This document shows positions 12,301-23,900 of a stretch of 64,000 bases of DNA, one piece after another. Every line of letters begins with the position of its first letter. Position 1 is the first letter of the stretch. The DNA is from Hypericum androsaemum (taxonomy: Eukaryota > Streptophyta > Magnoliopsida > Malpighiales > Hypericaceae). A model generated the notes under the pieces. That model was not told where the DNA came from and searched no databases. It saw only the letters and a list, made by a program, of their open reading frames with translations. The stretch covers positions 12,768,221 to 12,832,220 of the forward strand of contig OZ023181.1 of the NCBI GenBank assembly GCA_963995505.1, in the 5' to 3' direction. Position numbers and translations under genes: made by a program.

Positions 12301-15300
12301 TTTTCTTGCCTTATCTTGCCTTTTCTTGCCTTTTGTTTCCTTTTCCTTCCTTATCTTGCCTTATCTTGCCATTTCTTGCCTTTTTATGTCTTTTTCATGC
12401 CTTTTCTTTTCATATCTTGCCTTTTTCTTGCCTTTTCATTTCTTTTCTTGCCTTATCTTGCCTTTTCTTGCCTTTTCCTGGCCTTTTCTTGCCTTTTCTT
12501 TCCGTATCTTTTCTTTTCTTGCCTTTTCTTGCCATTTTCATGCCTTTTCTTGCCTTTTCTTTCATTTTCTTGCCTTTTCTTGACTTCTCTTGCCTTTTCT
12601 TGCCTTTTCATACTTTTTCTTGCCTTTTCTTTCCTTTTCTTGCCTATTTATGCCTTTTCCTTGCCTTTTCTTTCTTTTCTTGCCTTTTCCTTGCCTCATC
12701 TTTCATTTTCTTTTCTTTTCTTGCATTTCCTTACCTTATCTTGCCTTATCTTTCCTTTTCTTTGCCTTTTCTTTCCTTTTCTTGCCTTTTTCTTGCCCTT
12801 TCTTTCCTTTTCTGCCTTTTCCTTCACTTTTCTTGCTTTATTTTGCCTCATCTTGCCTTGTCTTTCCTTTTCTTTCCTTATCTTGCCTTTTCTTGCCTTT
12901 TCCTTGCCCTGTCTTTCCTTTTCTTGCTTTTTCATGCCTTTTCTTGCCTTATCTTTCCTTTTCTTACCTTTTCTTGCCTTTTCTTACCTTTTCTTGCCTT
13001 TTCTCACCTTTTCTTGCCTTTTCATGCCTTTTCCTTGCAATTTCTTGCCTTTTCTTACCTTTGCTTTTCTTATCCTTGCCTTTACTTTCCTTTTCTTATC
13101 TTTTCTCGCCTTTTCTTCAATTTTCTTGCCTTTTCATGCCTTTTCTTGCTTTATCTTACCTTTTCTTTCCTTTTCCTTGCCTTTTCTTACATTTTCTTGC
13201 CTTTTCTTGCATTTTCTTTCCTTTTCATTCCTTTTCTTGCCTTTTACTTGCCCTTTCTTACCTTATCTAGCCTTTTTCTTGCATTTTCTTTCCTTTTCAT
13301 GCCTTCTCAGTGCCTTTTCTTGCCTTATCTTTCCTTATCTTTCCTTTTCTTTCCTTTTCTTGCCTTTTCTTTCCTTTTCTTGCCTTTGCTAGACTTTTCT
13401 TCCCTTTTCTTAACTTTTCATGCCTTTCCCTTGACTTTTCATGCCTTATGTTGAATTTTCTTGCCTTTTCCTTGCCTTTTCTTACCTTTTCTTGCCTTTT
13501 CTCGCCTTTTCTTCCCTTTTCTTGCCTTTTCTTTGCCTTATCTTGCCTTTTCCTTGCCTTTTCTTACCTTTTCTCGCCTTTTTCTTGCCGTATCTTGCCT
13601 TTTCTTACCTTTTCATGTCGTTTCCATGCCTTTTCTATTCTTATCTTGCCTTTTCTTACCTTTTCCTTGCCTTTTCATTCCTTTTCTTGCCTTATCTTGC
13701 CATTTCTTGCCTTTTCTTGCCTTATCTTTCCTTTTCTTGCCTTTTCTTGCCATTTCCATGCCTTTTCTTACCTTTTCTTTCCTTTTCTTGACTTTTCATG
13801 CCTTTTCTTGCCATATCTTGCCTTTCCATTCCTTATCATGCCTTTTCTTACCATATATTGCCTTTTCTTACTTTTTCTTGCCTTTTCTTTCCTTTTCTTG
13901 CCTATTTATGCCTTTTCCTTGCCTTTTCTTGCCTCGTCTTTCATTTTCTTTTCTTTTCTTTTCTTGCATTTCCTTACCTTATCTTGCCTTATCTTTCCTT
14001 TTCCTTGCCTTTTTTTCCTTTTCTTGCCTTTTCTTGCCTTTTCCTTGCCCTTTCTTTCCTTTTCTTGCTTTTTCATTCCTTTTCTTGCCTTATTTGTCCT
14101 TTTCTTGCCTTTTCTTGCCTTTTCTCACCTTTTCTTCCCTTTTCTTGCCTTTTCAAACCTTTTCCTTGCCTTTTCTTGCCTTTTCTTAACTTTTCTTGCC
14201 TTTTCCTTGCCTTTTCTTTCTTTTTCTTATCTTTTCTCGCCTTTTCTTCCATTTTCTTGCCTTTTCTTGCTTTATCTTGCCTTTTCTTGCCTTTTCCTTG
14301 CCTTTTCTTAGCTTTTCTTGCCTTTTCTTGCAAATCTTTCATTTTCTTGCCTTTTCCTTGCCCTTTCTTACCTTATCTAGCCTTTTTCTTACATTTTCTT
14401 GCCTTTTCATGCCTTTTCCATGCCTTTTCTTGCCTTTTCTTTCCTTTTATTTCCTTTTCTTGCCTTTTCTTACCTTTTCTTTCCTTTCCTTGCCTTTTCT
14501 CATCTTTTCTTCTGTTTTCTTGCCTTTTCATGCCTTTTCCTTGCCTTTTCTTGCCTTTCCTTACCTTTTCTTGCGTTTTGCTTGCCTTTTCTTTCCTTTT
14601 CTTTCCTTTTCTCGCCTTTTCTTCCCTTTTCTCGCCTTTTCTTCCCATTTCTTGCCTTTTCCTTGCCTTATCTTGCCTTTTTCTTGCCTTTTCTTACCTT
14701 TTCTTGCCTTTTCTTACATTTTCTTTGCCTTTTCTTTACTTTTCTTATCTTTTCTCGCATTTTTTTCCCTTTTCATGCCTTTTTCCTGCCTTTTCTTACT
14801 TTATCTTACTGTTTCCTTGCCTTTTCTTGCCTTTTCCTTGCCCTTTCTTACCTTATCTAGACTTTTTCTTGCATTTTTTTGCCTTTTCATGCCTTTTCCA
14901 TGCCATTTCTTGCCTTTTTTTCCTTTTCTTTCCTTTTATTTCCTTTTCTTACCTTTTCTTGCATTATCTTTCCTTTTCTTTCCTTTTCTTGCCTTTTCGT
15001 CCCTTTTCTTACCTTTTCATGCCTTTTCCTTGCCTTTTCCTGCCTCATGTTGCCTTTTCCTTGCCTTTTCCTTGCCTTTTCTTTCATTTTCTTGCCTTTT
15101 CTCGCCTTTTCTCCCATTTTCTTGCCTTTTCTCACCTTTTCCTTGGCTTATCTTGCCTTTTCCTTGCCTTTTCTTACTTTTCTTTCCTTTTTCTTGCCTT
15201 ATCTTGCCTTTTCATGTCTTTTCCATGCCTTTTCTTTACTTATCTTGATTTTTCTTACCTTTTCATTCCTTTTCTTGCCTTTTCCTTGCCTTGCCTTTTC

Positions 15301-16524
15301 TTTCCTTTTCTTGTCTTATCTTTCCTTTTCTTGCCTTTTCTTGCCATTTCCATGCCCTTTCTTGCCTTTTCTTTCCTTTTCTTGCCTTTTCTTGACTTCT
15401 CTTGCCTTTTCTTGACTTTTCATGCCTTTTCTTGCCATATCTTGCCTTTCCATTCCTTATCTTGCCTTTTCTTACCTTATATTACCCCTTTTCTTGCCTT
15501 TGTATACCTTTTCTTGCCTTTTCTTGCCTATTCATGCCTTTTCCTTGCCTTATCTTGCCTTTTCCTTGCCTTATCTTGCCTTATCTTTCCTTATCTTGCC
15601 TTTTCTTACCTTTTGTTTCCTTTTCTTGCCTTATCTTGCCTTTTCTTGCCTCATCTTTCATTTTCTTTTCTTTTCTTGCATTTCCTTACCTTATGTTGCC
15701 TTATCTTGCCTCATCTTTCCTTTTCCTTGCCTTTTCTTTCCTTTTCTTGCCTTTTCTTTCCTTTTCTTGCCTTTTCTTGCCTTTTCCTTGCCCTTTCTTT
15801 CCTTTTCTTGCTTTTTCATGCCTTTCCTTGCCTTATATTTCCTTTTCTTACCTTTTCTTGCCTTTTCTTTCCTTTTCTTGCCTTTTCTCAGCTTTTCTTC
15901 CCCTTTCTTGCCTTTTCATGCCTTTTCTTGCCTTATGTTACCTTTTCTTGCCTTTTCTTACCTTTTCCTTGCCTTTTCTATCCTTTTCTTATCTTTTCTC
16001 GCCTTTTCTTCCCTTTTCTTGCCTTTTCATTCCTTTTTCTTGCCTTTTCTTGCTTTATCTTACATTTTCTTGCCTTTTCCTTGCCTTTTTTTTTACCTTT
16101 TCCTGCCTTTTCTTTCCTTTTCTTTCCTTTTCTTGCCTTTTCTTGCCTTTTCCTTGCCCTTTCTTACCTTATCTAGCCTTTTTCTTGCATTTTCTTAACT
16201 TTTCATGCATTTTCTATGCCTTTTCTTGCCTTTTGTTTCCTTTTCTTGCATTTTCTTGCCTAGTCCTTGCTTTTCTTGGCTTATCTTGCCTTATATTTCC
16301 TTTTCATTCCTTTTCTTGCCTTTTCATGCCTTTTCATGCCTTTTCTTGCCCTTTCTTGCCTTTTATTGCCTTTTATTGCCTTTTCCTTGCCTTTTCGTGC
16401 CTTATCTTACCTTTTGTTACCTTTTTTTGCCTTTTGTTTCCTTTTTTTGCCTTTTCTTTCCTTTTCTTGACTTTTCTTACCTTATCTTGCCTTATCTTTC
16501 CTTTTTTTCCTTTTCTTGCCTTTT
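3385..16524 (+). repeat. Satellite block 1: degenerate decamer (CCTTTTCTTG-like) array
   Basis: About 13.1 kb of tandem 10-bp units are related to CCTTTTCTTG on the plus strand. Common variants are CCTTATCTTG, CCTTTTCATG, CCTTTTCTTT, CCTTTTCTTA and an 11-bp CCTTTTCCTTG. Substitutions concentrate at the 5th, 8th and 10th positions, and one-base indels are frequent. The plus strand is strongly pyrimidine-rich. The block has no credible gene: all long open frames through it are products of the stop-free repeat. Longer modules recur, for example a CATATCTTGCCTTTCCATT segment near 3840, 13810 and 15430, and the tandem duplication at 5550-11650. Confidence 0.97.
5550..11650 (+). repeat. Tandem duplication of a ~3.3-kb satellite module
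   Basis: Two adjacent, diverged copies can be aligned by rare landmark variants in the same order. Copy 1 is about 5550-8880 and copy 2 about 8880-11650. Landmarks: TTGACTTCTCTTG-like at 5565 and TTGACTTCTTTTG at 8888; CTTTAATTTTTTTGC at ~6248 and ~9652; TTTTCAGGCC followed by TTGCCCATTC at ~6283 and ~9687; CCTTGGTTTCTCTT at ~7187 and ~10663; CCTTTCCTCGCC at ~8453 and ~11323; and a TGTGCTTGCC/CGTGCTTGCC variant at ~8725 and ~11595. Landmark spacing drops from ~3.4 kb to ~2.87 kb along the module, so copy 2 has lost several hundred bases. Confidence 0.75.
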
Positions 16525-16837
16525 TGATATGAATCTGATCAGCAAGAAGATTAATTTCGTTTTTGAGATTTTTGAGTCTGTTTAGGAAGTTAATTATTTG
16601 TTATTTTCGTTTTATAAGAGTTTAGTCTATTTAGGAAGTCAATAATGTGAGAATTTTGTTTCTTTAAGAGTTCAAGAGTTAGTTTAGCAAACTCTTAAAG
16701 AAACAAAATTCTCACATTATTGACTTCCTAAATAGACTAAACTCTTATAAAACGAAAATAACAAATAATTAACTTCCTAAACAGACTCAAAAATCTCAAA
16801 AACGAAATTAATCTTCTTGCTGATCAGATTCATATCA
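16525..16837. repeat. Perfect 313-bp palindrome (148-bp arms, 17-base loop)
   Basis: The arm 16525-16672 is an exact reverse complement of 16690-16837, with a 17-base spacer at 16673-16689. I compared the two arms base by base and found no mismatch. Both outer ends are the LTR terminus: TGATATG at the left and CATATCA at the right. The right arm is the natural start of E's 3' LTR, next to the polypurine tract. The left arm is the same sequence inverted and is joined directly to satellite. This could be a replication template-switch product or an assembly artefact. Confidence 0.95.
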
Positions 16838-17673
16838 TTCCCCTCCTCTCGAAATGGATTTGTCCTCAAATCCTCGCATCCATCATGCTGCCAATTAACA
16901 AACATGCTGAAAATAGATTGAATCTTCGAACTTCGTGGCTGCACTTGATACCTTCCTTTCCAACAGAATAGATACTTCGAACATAAGCAATCTAAAGTCA
17001 TCTCCAATTCAAAAACCAAAATCTTACTTATTTGCCCAAGCTTTTCTTTGAACTTCAAACTATTCCAGAAGTTGATCAACGGTGAACCTCCAACATAATC
17101 AAACTTTTCCACACCCAAGAAGTCAATATGTTCAACATGTAAATCAGAAGACATGTAAGATATGGGTTGAACGTCTTCCTTGTCAACCAAAACAACAAGT
17201 TCTTCTTGTTCACCATCAATAGCAGTTAAGTGCTTCTTCATATGAACGACATCCATCAATTCTGATTCATTGAACAAATCCCTCAAGTAAAGAAGTGACA
17301 TGGCATGTTCATCAAAACAATCTCCATCGAACAAGTCAATAGAATATTCTCCAAATTCCTCCCATGTCAAAACCTCTTCTTCAACAATCACTTTAGTTAT
17401 AACCTCCAAATCGTCAGAACTACATACTTTGTCCTCAATATTGTGAATGGTGTTCTCCATAGTCTTCCTTGGTTGAATTCTTTTTCCCCTACACAGATTA
17501 GGAAAGCCATGTAGTTGCTCTTGTTTGCACCATATCTGGTCCATCTTTTCGCTGAGCTTCTTGACCTCAATTCTCATTATATGCCTCATCCCACTCATCA
17601 TGGCCTCTATAATCTTTGGATCAAGCATTGACAAATCAGCTTCAAAATCTCTTCTTGTGTAGTTGCAAGACAT
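16777..17673 (-). CDS. Uncharacterised 298-aa protein of element E
   Basis: This ORF is uninterrupted from ATG at 17673 to a stop inside the LTR palindrome. The start lies 218 bp downstream of the primer-binding site, where gag begins in autonomous elements. No zinc knuckle, retropepsin D-S/T-G, YFDD or integrase motif is present, and I do not recognise the family. The protein is acidic in the middle, around VIVEEEVLTWEEFGEY and EEFGEYSIDLFDGDCFDEH. Its tail, GCEDLRTNPFREEGND, matches the polyprotein end of elements B and D, and the reading frame continues into the LTR as it does there. It may therefore be a foreign or highly diverged segment fused between a retained 5' leader and a retained pol end. 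The lack of stops over ~900 bp suggests either youth or past selection. Function unknown. Confidence 0.6.
   Translation of the reverse strand: MSCNYTRRDFEADLSMLDPKIIEAMMSGMRHIMRIEVKKLSEKMDQIWCKQEQLHGFPNLCRGKRIQPRKTMENTIHNIEDKVCSSDDLEVITKVIVEEEVLTWEEFGEYSIDLFDGDCFDEHAMSLLYLRDLFNESELMDVVHMKKHLTAIDGEQEELVVLVDKEDVQPISYMSSDLHVEHIDFLGVEKFDYVGGSPLINFWNSLKFKEKLGQISKILVFELEMTLDCLCSKYLFCWKGRYQVQPRSSKIQSIFSMFVNWQHDGCEDLRTNPFREEGNDMNLISKKINFVFEIFESV
16838..16850 (-). promoter_or_regulatory. Polypurine tract of element E
   Basis: On the minus strand a GAGAGGAGGGGAA run lies directly before TGATATG, the 3' LTR start. Its form and position match those of elements B and D. Confidence 0.8.
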
Positions 17674-17890
17674 CTTCTTTTTTTTCTACTCTTTTTTTTC
17701 GGATTTTTTGTTTCAGCCTTTTGCTTCTTCTTTTCTAGGCTGCCTTCTTCTCTATCTTTCTTTTTTTTCGGAATTTTTTCTCTCTATTTTTTTTTCTATC
17801 TCAAACTGAGAATACAATAAGAACAACTAACTAAAAACTAATGATAAAAAAAACGAAATTTAAAGATAGATGATCTGAAGTAGAACCTAA

Positions 17891-17902
17891 GCTCTGATAC
17901 CA
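17891..17902 (-). promoter_or_regulatory. Primer-binding site of element E (initiator tRNA-Met)
   Basis: On the minus strand this reads TGGTATCAGAGC, complementary to the 3' end of plant initiator tRNA-Met. It lies two bases after the ACATCA end of the LTR remnant. Confidence 0.88.
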
Positions 17903-17904
17903 AC

Positions 17905-17975
17905 TGATGTAGAACGATCTGGGATTTCAACACTTCTAAGACGGGTCTCGCGCATCGTTGGCGGGGTTCGTATCA
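17905..17975 (-). repeat. Remnant of element E 5' LTR
   Basis: About 71 bp upstream of the primer site (minus strand) end in ACATCA and are cut on the other side by satellite at about 17975. The outermost TGATACGA resembles an internal stretch of element D's LTR (about 57960), not an LTR start, so this is an internal truncation. The match of the satellite junction to a TG dinucleotide is probably coincidence. Confidence 0.6.
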
Positions 17976-20900
17976 CTTTTCTTGCCTTTTCATTCCTTTT
18001 TCTAGTCTTATCTTACCTATTCTTCCTTTTTCTTGCCTTATTTTACCTTTTCTTGTCTTTTCTTGCCTTATCTTTCCTTTTCTTGCTTTTTCCATGCCTT
18101 TTCCATACCTTTTCTTCCCTTTTCTTTCCTTTTCCTTGCCTTTTCTTGCCTTATCTTTCCTTTTCTTGCCTTTGCTTCCCTTTTCTTACCTTATCTTCCC
18201 TTATCTTGCATTTTCTTGCCTTTTCTTGACTTATCTTCCCTTTTCTTGCCTTTTCATGCCTTTCCTTGCATTATCTTCCCAAATCTTGCATTTTCTTGAC
18301 TTATCTTCCCTTTTCTTGCCTTTTCATGCCTTTCCTTGCCTTTTCTTCCCTTGTCTTGCCCTTTCATTCCTTATCTTGCCGTTACTTAACTTATCTTACC
18401 TTATCTTTCCTTTTCTTGCATTTTCCTTGCCTTTTCTTGCCTTATCTTTCCTTTTCCTGCCTTTTCATGCCTTTTCCTTTCCTTTTCTTGCCTTTTCTTT
18501 CCTTATCTTGCCTTTTCTTGCCTTATCTTACCTTTTCTTGCCTTTTCTTTCATTTTCTTGCATTTTATTGCCTTTTCCTTGCCTTATCTTGCCTTATCTT
18601 ACATTTTCTTGCATTTTCCTTGTCTTTTCTTACCTTTTCCTTGCCTTTTCATGCATTTTCCATGCCTTTTCTTTCCTTATCTTGTCTTTTCTTGCCTTTT
18701 CCTTGCCATTTTTATGCCTTTTCTTTCCTTATCTTGCCTTTTTATGCCTTTTCTTTCCTTATCTTGCCTTTTTATGCCTTTTCTTTCCTTTTCTTACCTT
18801 ATCTTACCTTTTCTTGCCTTTTCCTTGCCCTTTCTTTCCTTTTCTTGCATTTTCATGCCTTTTCTTGCCTTATCTTTCATTTTCTTGCCTTTTCATGCCA
18901 TTTCCATGCCTTTTCTTGCCTTCCCCTTCCTCTTCTTGCCTTTTCTTACCTTTTCTTGATTTATCTGTCCTTTTCTATGTTTTCATAACTTTTCATGCCT
19001 TATAGTGCCTTTTCTGGCCTTTAAATGCCTTTTCTTTCCTTTTCTTGTCGTTTCATTCCCTTTCCTTGCCTTTTCTTTCCTTTTGTGTCCTTATCTTGCC
19101 CTTTCTTCCCTTTTCCTTTCCTTTTCATACCTTTCCTTCCCTTTCTTTCCTTTTCTTGCCTTTTCTTGCTTATTCTTGCCTTATCTTTCCTCTTCTTGCT
19201 TTTTCATGCCTTTTCTTACCTTTTCTTGCCATTTCCTTGCCCTTTCTTTCCTTTTCTTCCATTTTCTTGCCTTTTCTTTCCTTATCTCACCTTTTCTTGC
19301 CTTTTCTTTCCTTTTCTTGCCTTTTTATGCCTTTTCCTTGCCTTTTCTTGCCTTATCTTACCTTTTCTTACCTTTTCAGGCCTTTTCATGCCTTTTCTTT
19401 CCTTTTCATGCCATCTCTTTCCTTTTCCTTGCCATTTCTTGCCTTATCTTTCCTTTTCTTTCCTTTTCTTGCCTTTTCTTCCCTTTTCTTGCCTTTTTAT
19501 GCCTTTTCCTTGCCTTTTTTATGTTGCCTTTTCTTGCCTTCTCCTTGCCTTTTCTTACCTTTTCTTGCATTTTCCTTGCCTTTTCTTTCCTTTTCTCGCC
19601 TTTTCTTCCCTTTTCTTGCGTTTTCATGCCTTTTCCTTGCCTTATTTTGCCTTATCTAGCCTTTTCTTACCTTATCTTGCCTTTTCTTGCCTTACCTTGC
19701 CTTTTCTTGCCTTTTCCTTGCCCTTTCTTTCCTTTTCTTGCCTTTTCTTGCTTTTTCTTGCCATATCTTTCCTTTTCTTGCCTGTTCATGCCTTTTTCAT
19801 ACCATTTCTTGCCTTTTCTTTGCCTTTTCTTGCCTTATCTTGGCTTATCTTGCCTTATCTTGTCTTTTCTTGCCTTATCTTGCCTTTTCCTTGCCTTTTC
19901 TTGCCTTAACTTGCCTTTTCTTACCTTATTTTACCTTATCTTACCTTTTCTTGCCTTTTCATTCCTGTTCTTTCCCCTTTTCTTGCCTTTTCCATGCCTT
20001 TTCTTGCCTTTTTTGCCTTATCTTTCCTGTTTTACCTTTTCTTGCCTTTTTTTAACCTTATCTTGCCTTTTTCTTGTATTTTCTTGCCTTTTCATGCCTT
20101 TTCCATACATTTTCTTGCCTTTTCCTTTCCTTTTCTTGCCTATTCCTTGCCTCTTCTTGCCTTATCTTGCCTTTTCTTACCATTTCCTTTCCTTTTCTTT
20201 CCTTTTCTTACCTTATCTTGCCTTTTCTTGCCTCATCTTTTATTTTGTTTTCTTTTCTTGCATTTCCATACCTTATCTTGCCATATCTTGCATTTTCTTG
20301 CATTATCTTGCCTTATCTTTCCTTTTCCTTGCCTTATCTTGCCTTTTCTTGCCTTTTCCTTGCCCTTTCTTTCCTTTTCTTGCCTTTCCTTCCCTTTTCT
20401 TGCTTTATCTTGCCTTATCTTGCCTTTTCTTGCCTCATCTTGCCTTTTCTTTCCTTTTCTTGCCTTATCTTGCCTTTTCTTGCCCTTTCTTTCCTTTTCT
20501 TGCTTTTTCATGCCTTTTCTTAACGTGTCTTTCCTTTTCTCACCTTTTCTAGCCTTTTTCTTGCCTTATCTTACCTTTTCCTTGCCTTTTCATTCCTTTT
20601 CTTGCTTTATTTTGCCTTTTCTTTTCTTTTCTTGCCATTTCTTTACTTTTCTTGCCTTTTCCATGCCTTTTCTTGCCTTTTCCATGCCTTTTCTTCCCTT
20701 TTCTTTCCTTAATTGCCTTTACTTACCTTTTCTTGCCTTTTCCTTCCATATCTTGCCTTTCCATTCCTTATCTTACCTTTTCTTACCTTATATTGCATGT
20801 TCTTGCATTTTCATACCTTTTCTTACCTTTTCTTTCCTTTTCTTTCCTATTCATGCCCTTTCCTTGCCTTTTCTTGCCTTTTCTTTCATTATCTAGCATT

Positions 20901-23900
20901 TTCTTAACTTTTCCTTGCCTTTTCTTTTCTTATCTTGCCTTATTTTGCCTTTTCTTGCCTCATCTTTCATTTTCTTTTCTTTTCTTGCATTTCCTTACCT
21001 TATCTTGCCTCATCTTGCCTTTTCTTGCCTTATCTTGCCTTTTCTTGCCTTTTCCTTGCCCTTTCTTTCCTTTTCTTGCCTTCAATTCCCTTTACTTGCC
21101 TTATCTTGACTTATCTTGCCTTTTCTTTCTTTTGCTTGCCTTATCTTGCCCTTTCCTTGCCCTTTCTTTCCTTTTCTTGCCTTTTCATGCCTTTTCTTGC
21201 CTTTTCTATCATTTTCTTGCCTTTTCATGCCTTTTCCATGCCTTTTCTTGCCTTTACCTTGCCTTTTCTTTCCTTATCTTGCCTTATTTTTCCTGATCTT
21301 TCATTTTCTTGCCTTTTCTTGCATTATCATGCTTTTCTTACCTTTTCAAGCCTTTTCTTGCCCTTTCATACCTTTTTTTGCCTTTTTTCGCCTTTTCTTT
21401 CCTTTTCTTGAATTATCTTTCCTTTTCTTGCCTTTGCATCCCATATCTAACCTTTTCTTGACTTATCCAACCTTTTCTTGCCTTTTCATGCCTTCTCTTG
21501 CCTTATCTTATCTTTTCTTGCCCTATCTTTCCCTTTCAATCCATATCTTGCATTTTCTTGCCTTTTCTTAACTTTTCATGCCTTTTCCTTATTGCCTTTT
21601 CTTTCCTTATCCTGCCTTTTCCTTGCCTTTTCTTACCTTTTCTTGCCTTATCTTTCTTTTTCATGCCATTTCATACATTTTCCTTGCCTTTTCTTTCCTT
21701 ATCTTGCCTTTTCTTGCCTTATCTTACCTAATCTTGCCTTTTCTTTCCTTTTCTTGCCTTATCTTACCTAATCTTTCCTTTTCTTGACTTTTCATTCCTT
21801 TTCCTTGTCTTTTCTTGCCTTTTCCTTGCCTTTTCTTGCCTTTCCTTCCTTTTCTTTGCTTTTCCTTGCCTTTTCTTGCTTTTTCCTTGTCTTTTCTTGC
21901 TTTATGTTGCCTTTTCTTGCCTTTGCCCTGCCCTTTCTTGCCTTATCTTGCCTTTTCTTTCCTTTTCCTTCCTTTTCTTGATATCTTACCTTTTCTTACC
22001 TTTTCATGCCTTTTCTTGCATTTTCCTTGCCTTTTCTTGACCTTTTTTTGAGTCATCCTTCCCTTTTTTTTGCCTTTTCTTGCATTTTCCTTACCTTTTC
22101 TTGCCTTTTCATGCCTTTTCCTTGCTTTTCCTAGCTTTTTCTTTCCTTTTCTTTCAATTTCTTGCCTTTTTCTTATCTTTTCTTGCCTTTTCCTTGGCTT
22201 TTTCTTGCCTTATCTTGCCTTTTCTTACCTTTTCTTGCCTTTTCCTTGCCTTTTCCATATCTTTTCATGCCTTTTCAATGCCTTATCTTGCCTTTTCCTT
22301 GCCTTTTCTTGCCTTATCTTGCCTTTTCCTTATCTTTTCTTTCCTTGCCTTTTCCTTGCCTTATCTTGTCTTTTCATGCCTTTTCTTGCCTCATGTTTCC
22401 TTTCTTGCCATTTCATGCCTTTTCCATGCCTTTTCGTTCCTTTCCTTGCCTTTTCCTGCCTTATCTTGCCTTTTCCTTGCTTTTTCTTTCCTTTTCTTGT
22501 CTTTTCTTTCCTTTTCTTACCTTTTCTTGCCTTTCCTCCCCTTTTCTTGCCTTATCTTGCCTTATTTTGCCATTTCCTTGCCTTTTCTTTCCTTTTCTTG
22601 CCTTATCTTAACTTATCTTGCCTTTTCATTCCTTTTCTCGCCTTTTCTTGCCTTATCATTCCATTTTTTGCCTTATATTGCCGTTTCTTTGCCTTCTCTT
22701 GCCTTTTCTTGCCTTACATTTGCTTATCTTTCCTTTTCTTGCCTTTTCTTACCTTTTCTTGCCTTTTCATGCCTTTTCCATGCCTTATCTTGCCTTTTCC
22801 TGGCCTTTTCTTTCCTTTTCTTGCATTTTCTTGCCTTTACCTTATCTTTTCATGCCTTTTCTTGCCTTATCTTTCCTTTTCTTTCCTTTTCATGCCTTTT
22901 CCATGCCTTATCTTTCCTTTTCTTGCCTTTTCATGCCTTTTCCATGCCTTTTCGTTCCTTTCCTTGCCTTTTCTTGCCTTATATTGCCTTAACTTGCCTT
23001 ATCTTGTCTTTCCTTGCATTTTCTTGCATTTTCTTTCGTTTTCATGCATTTTCTTTCATTTTCTTGCATTTTCTTTCCTTTTTTTGCCTTATCTTGCCTT
23101 ATCTTGCCTTTTCATGCCTTATCTTGCCTTTTCTTGCCTTATCTTTCCTTTTTTTGCCTTATCTTGCCTTTTCTTGCCTCATCTTTCATTTTCTTCCCTT
23201 ATTATGCCTAATCTTGCCTTTTTTATCTTTCCTTTTCTTTTCTTTTCCATGCCTTTTCTTTCCTTTTCTTGCCTTATCTTCAATTATCTTGCCTTTTCTT
23301 GCCTTTTCCTTGCCCTTTCTTTGCTTATCTTGCCTTTTCCTTGCCTTCGCTTTCCATTTCTTGCCTTATCTTGAATTATCCCTGCCTTTTCTTGCCGTAT
23401 CTTGCCTTTTCTTGCCTTTTCCTTGCCTTTGCTTTCCTTTTCTTGCCTTTTCTTCACTTATCTTGCCTTTTCTTACATTCTCATGCCTTTTCTTGCCTTT
23501 TCCTTTCCTTTTCTTGCCTTTTCTTCACTTATCTTGCCTTTTCTTACATTCTCATGCCTTTGCTTACATTCTCATGCCTTTTCTTGCCTTTTCCATTCCT
23601 TTTCATGCCTTTTCATTTCCTTTTCTTGCCTCTTCGTGCCTTATCTTTACTTTTCTTGCTTTTCATGCCTTTTCCTTACCTTATCTTGCTTTTTCCTTGC
23701 CTTTTTTTCTTTTCTGGCCATATCTTGCCTTGTCTTACCTTTTCCTAGCATTTTCTAGCCTTTTCTTTCCTTTTCTTGCCTTTCCTTCCCTTTTCTTACC
23801 TTATCTTGCCTTTTCTTCCATTTTCTTGCCTTTTTATGCCTTTTTCTTGCCTTTCCTTGCCTTATGCTGCCTTTTCTTGCCTTTTCCTTGCATTTTCTTG

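Larger units (their letters stand above)
16525..17975 (-). mobile_element. Element E: non-autonomous LTR retrotransposon derivative, truncated at both ends
   Basis: A ~1.45-kb unique island inside satellite. Read on the minus strand it has a remnant of a 5' LTR (17975-17905), a primer-binding site for initiator tRNA-Met, a T-rich leader on the plus strand (17674-17890), one 298-codon ORF, a polypurine tract (16850-16838) and the first ~148 bp of a 3' LTR starting TGATATGAATC. In place of the rest of the LTR there is an inverted copy of those same 148 bp. There are no gag, protease, RT or integrase domains. The ORF end matches the CRM-like elements B and D (DLRTNPF.EEG), suggesting E derives from, and may have depended on, such an element. 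No target duplication is detectable. Confidence 0.8.

Noticed and set aside
3204..16585. Dozens of long plus-strand ORFs encoding Phe/Leu/Ser/Cys/Pro-rich 'membrane proteins' in satellite block 1 (likewise in blocks 2-4)
   Set aside because: They overlap in all three frames, follow the decamer periodicity and change frame at every indel. No recognisable domain or start context is present. They arise because the repeat has no stop codons.
16525..16837. Independent foldback transposon or MITE with 148-bp inverted repeats
   Set aside because: The right arm is the start of element E's LTR, next to its polypurine tract, and E's reading frame runs into it. No flanking duplication of the palindrome is seen.
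17305..17514. Short plus-strand ORF opposite element E's gene
   Set aside because: It is a 69-codon shadow of the longer minus-strand frame, with no recognisable feature.
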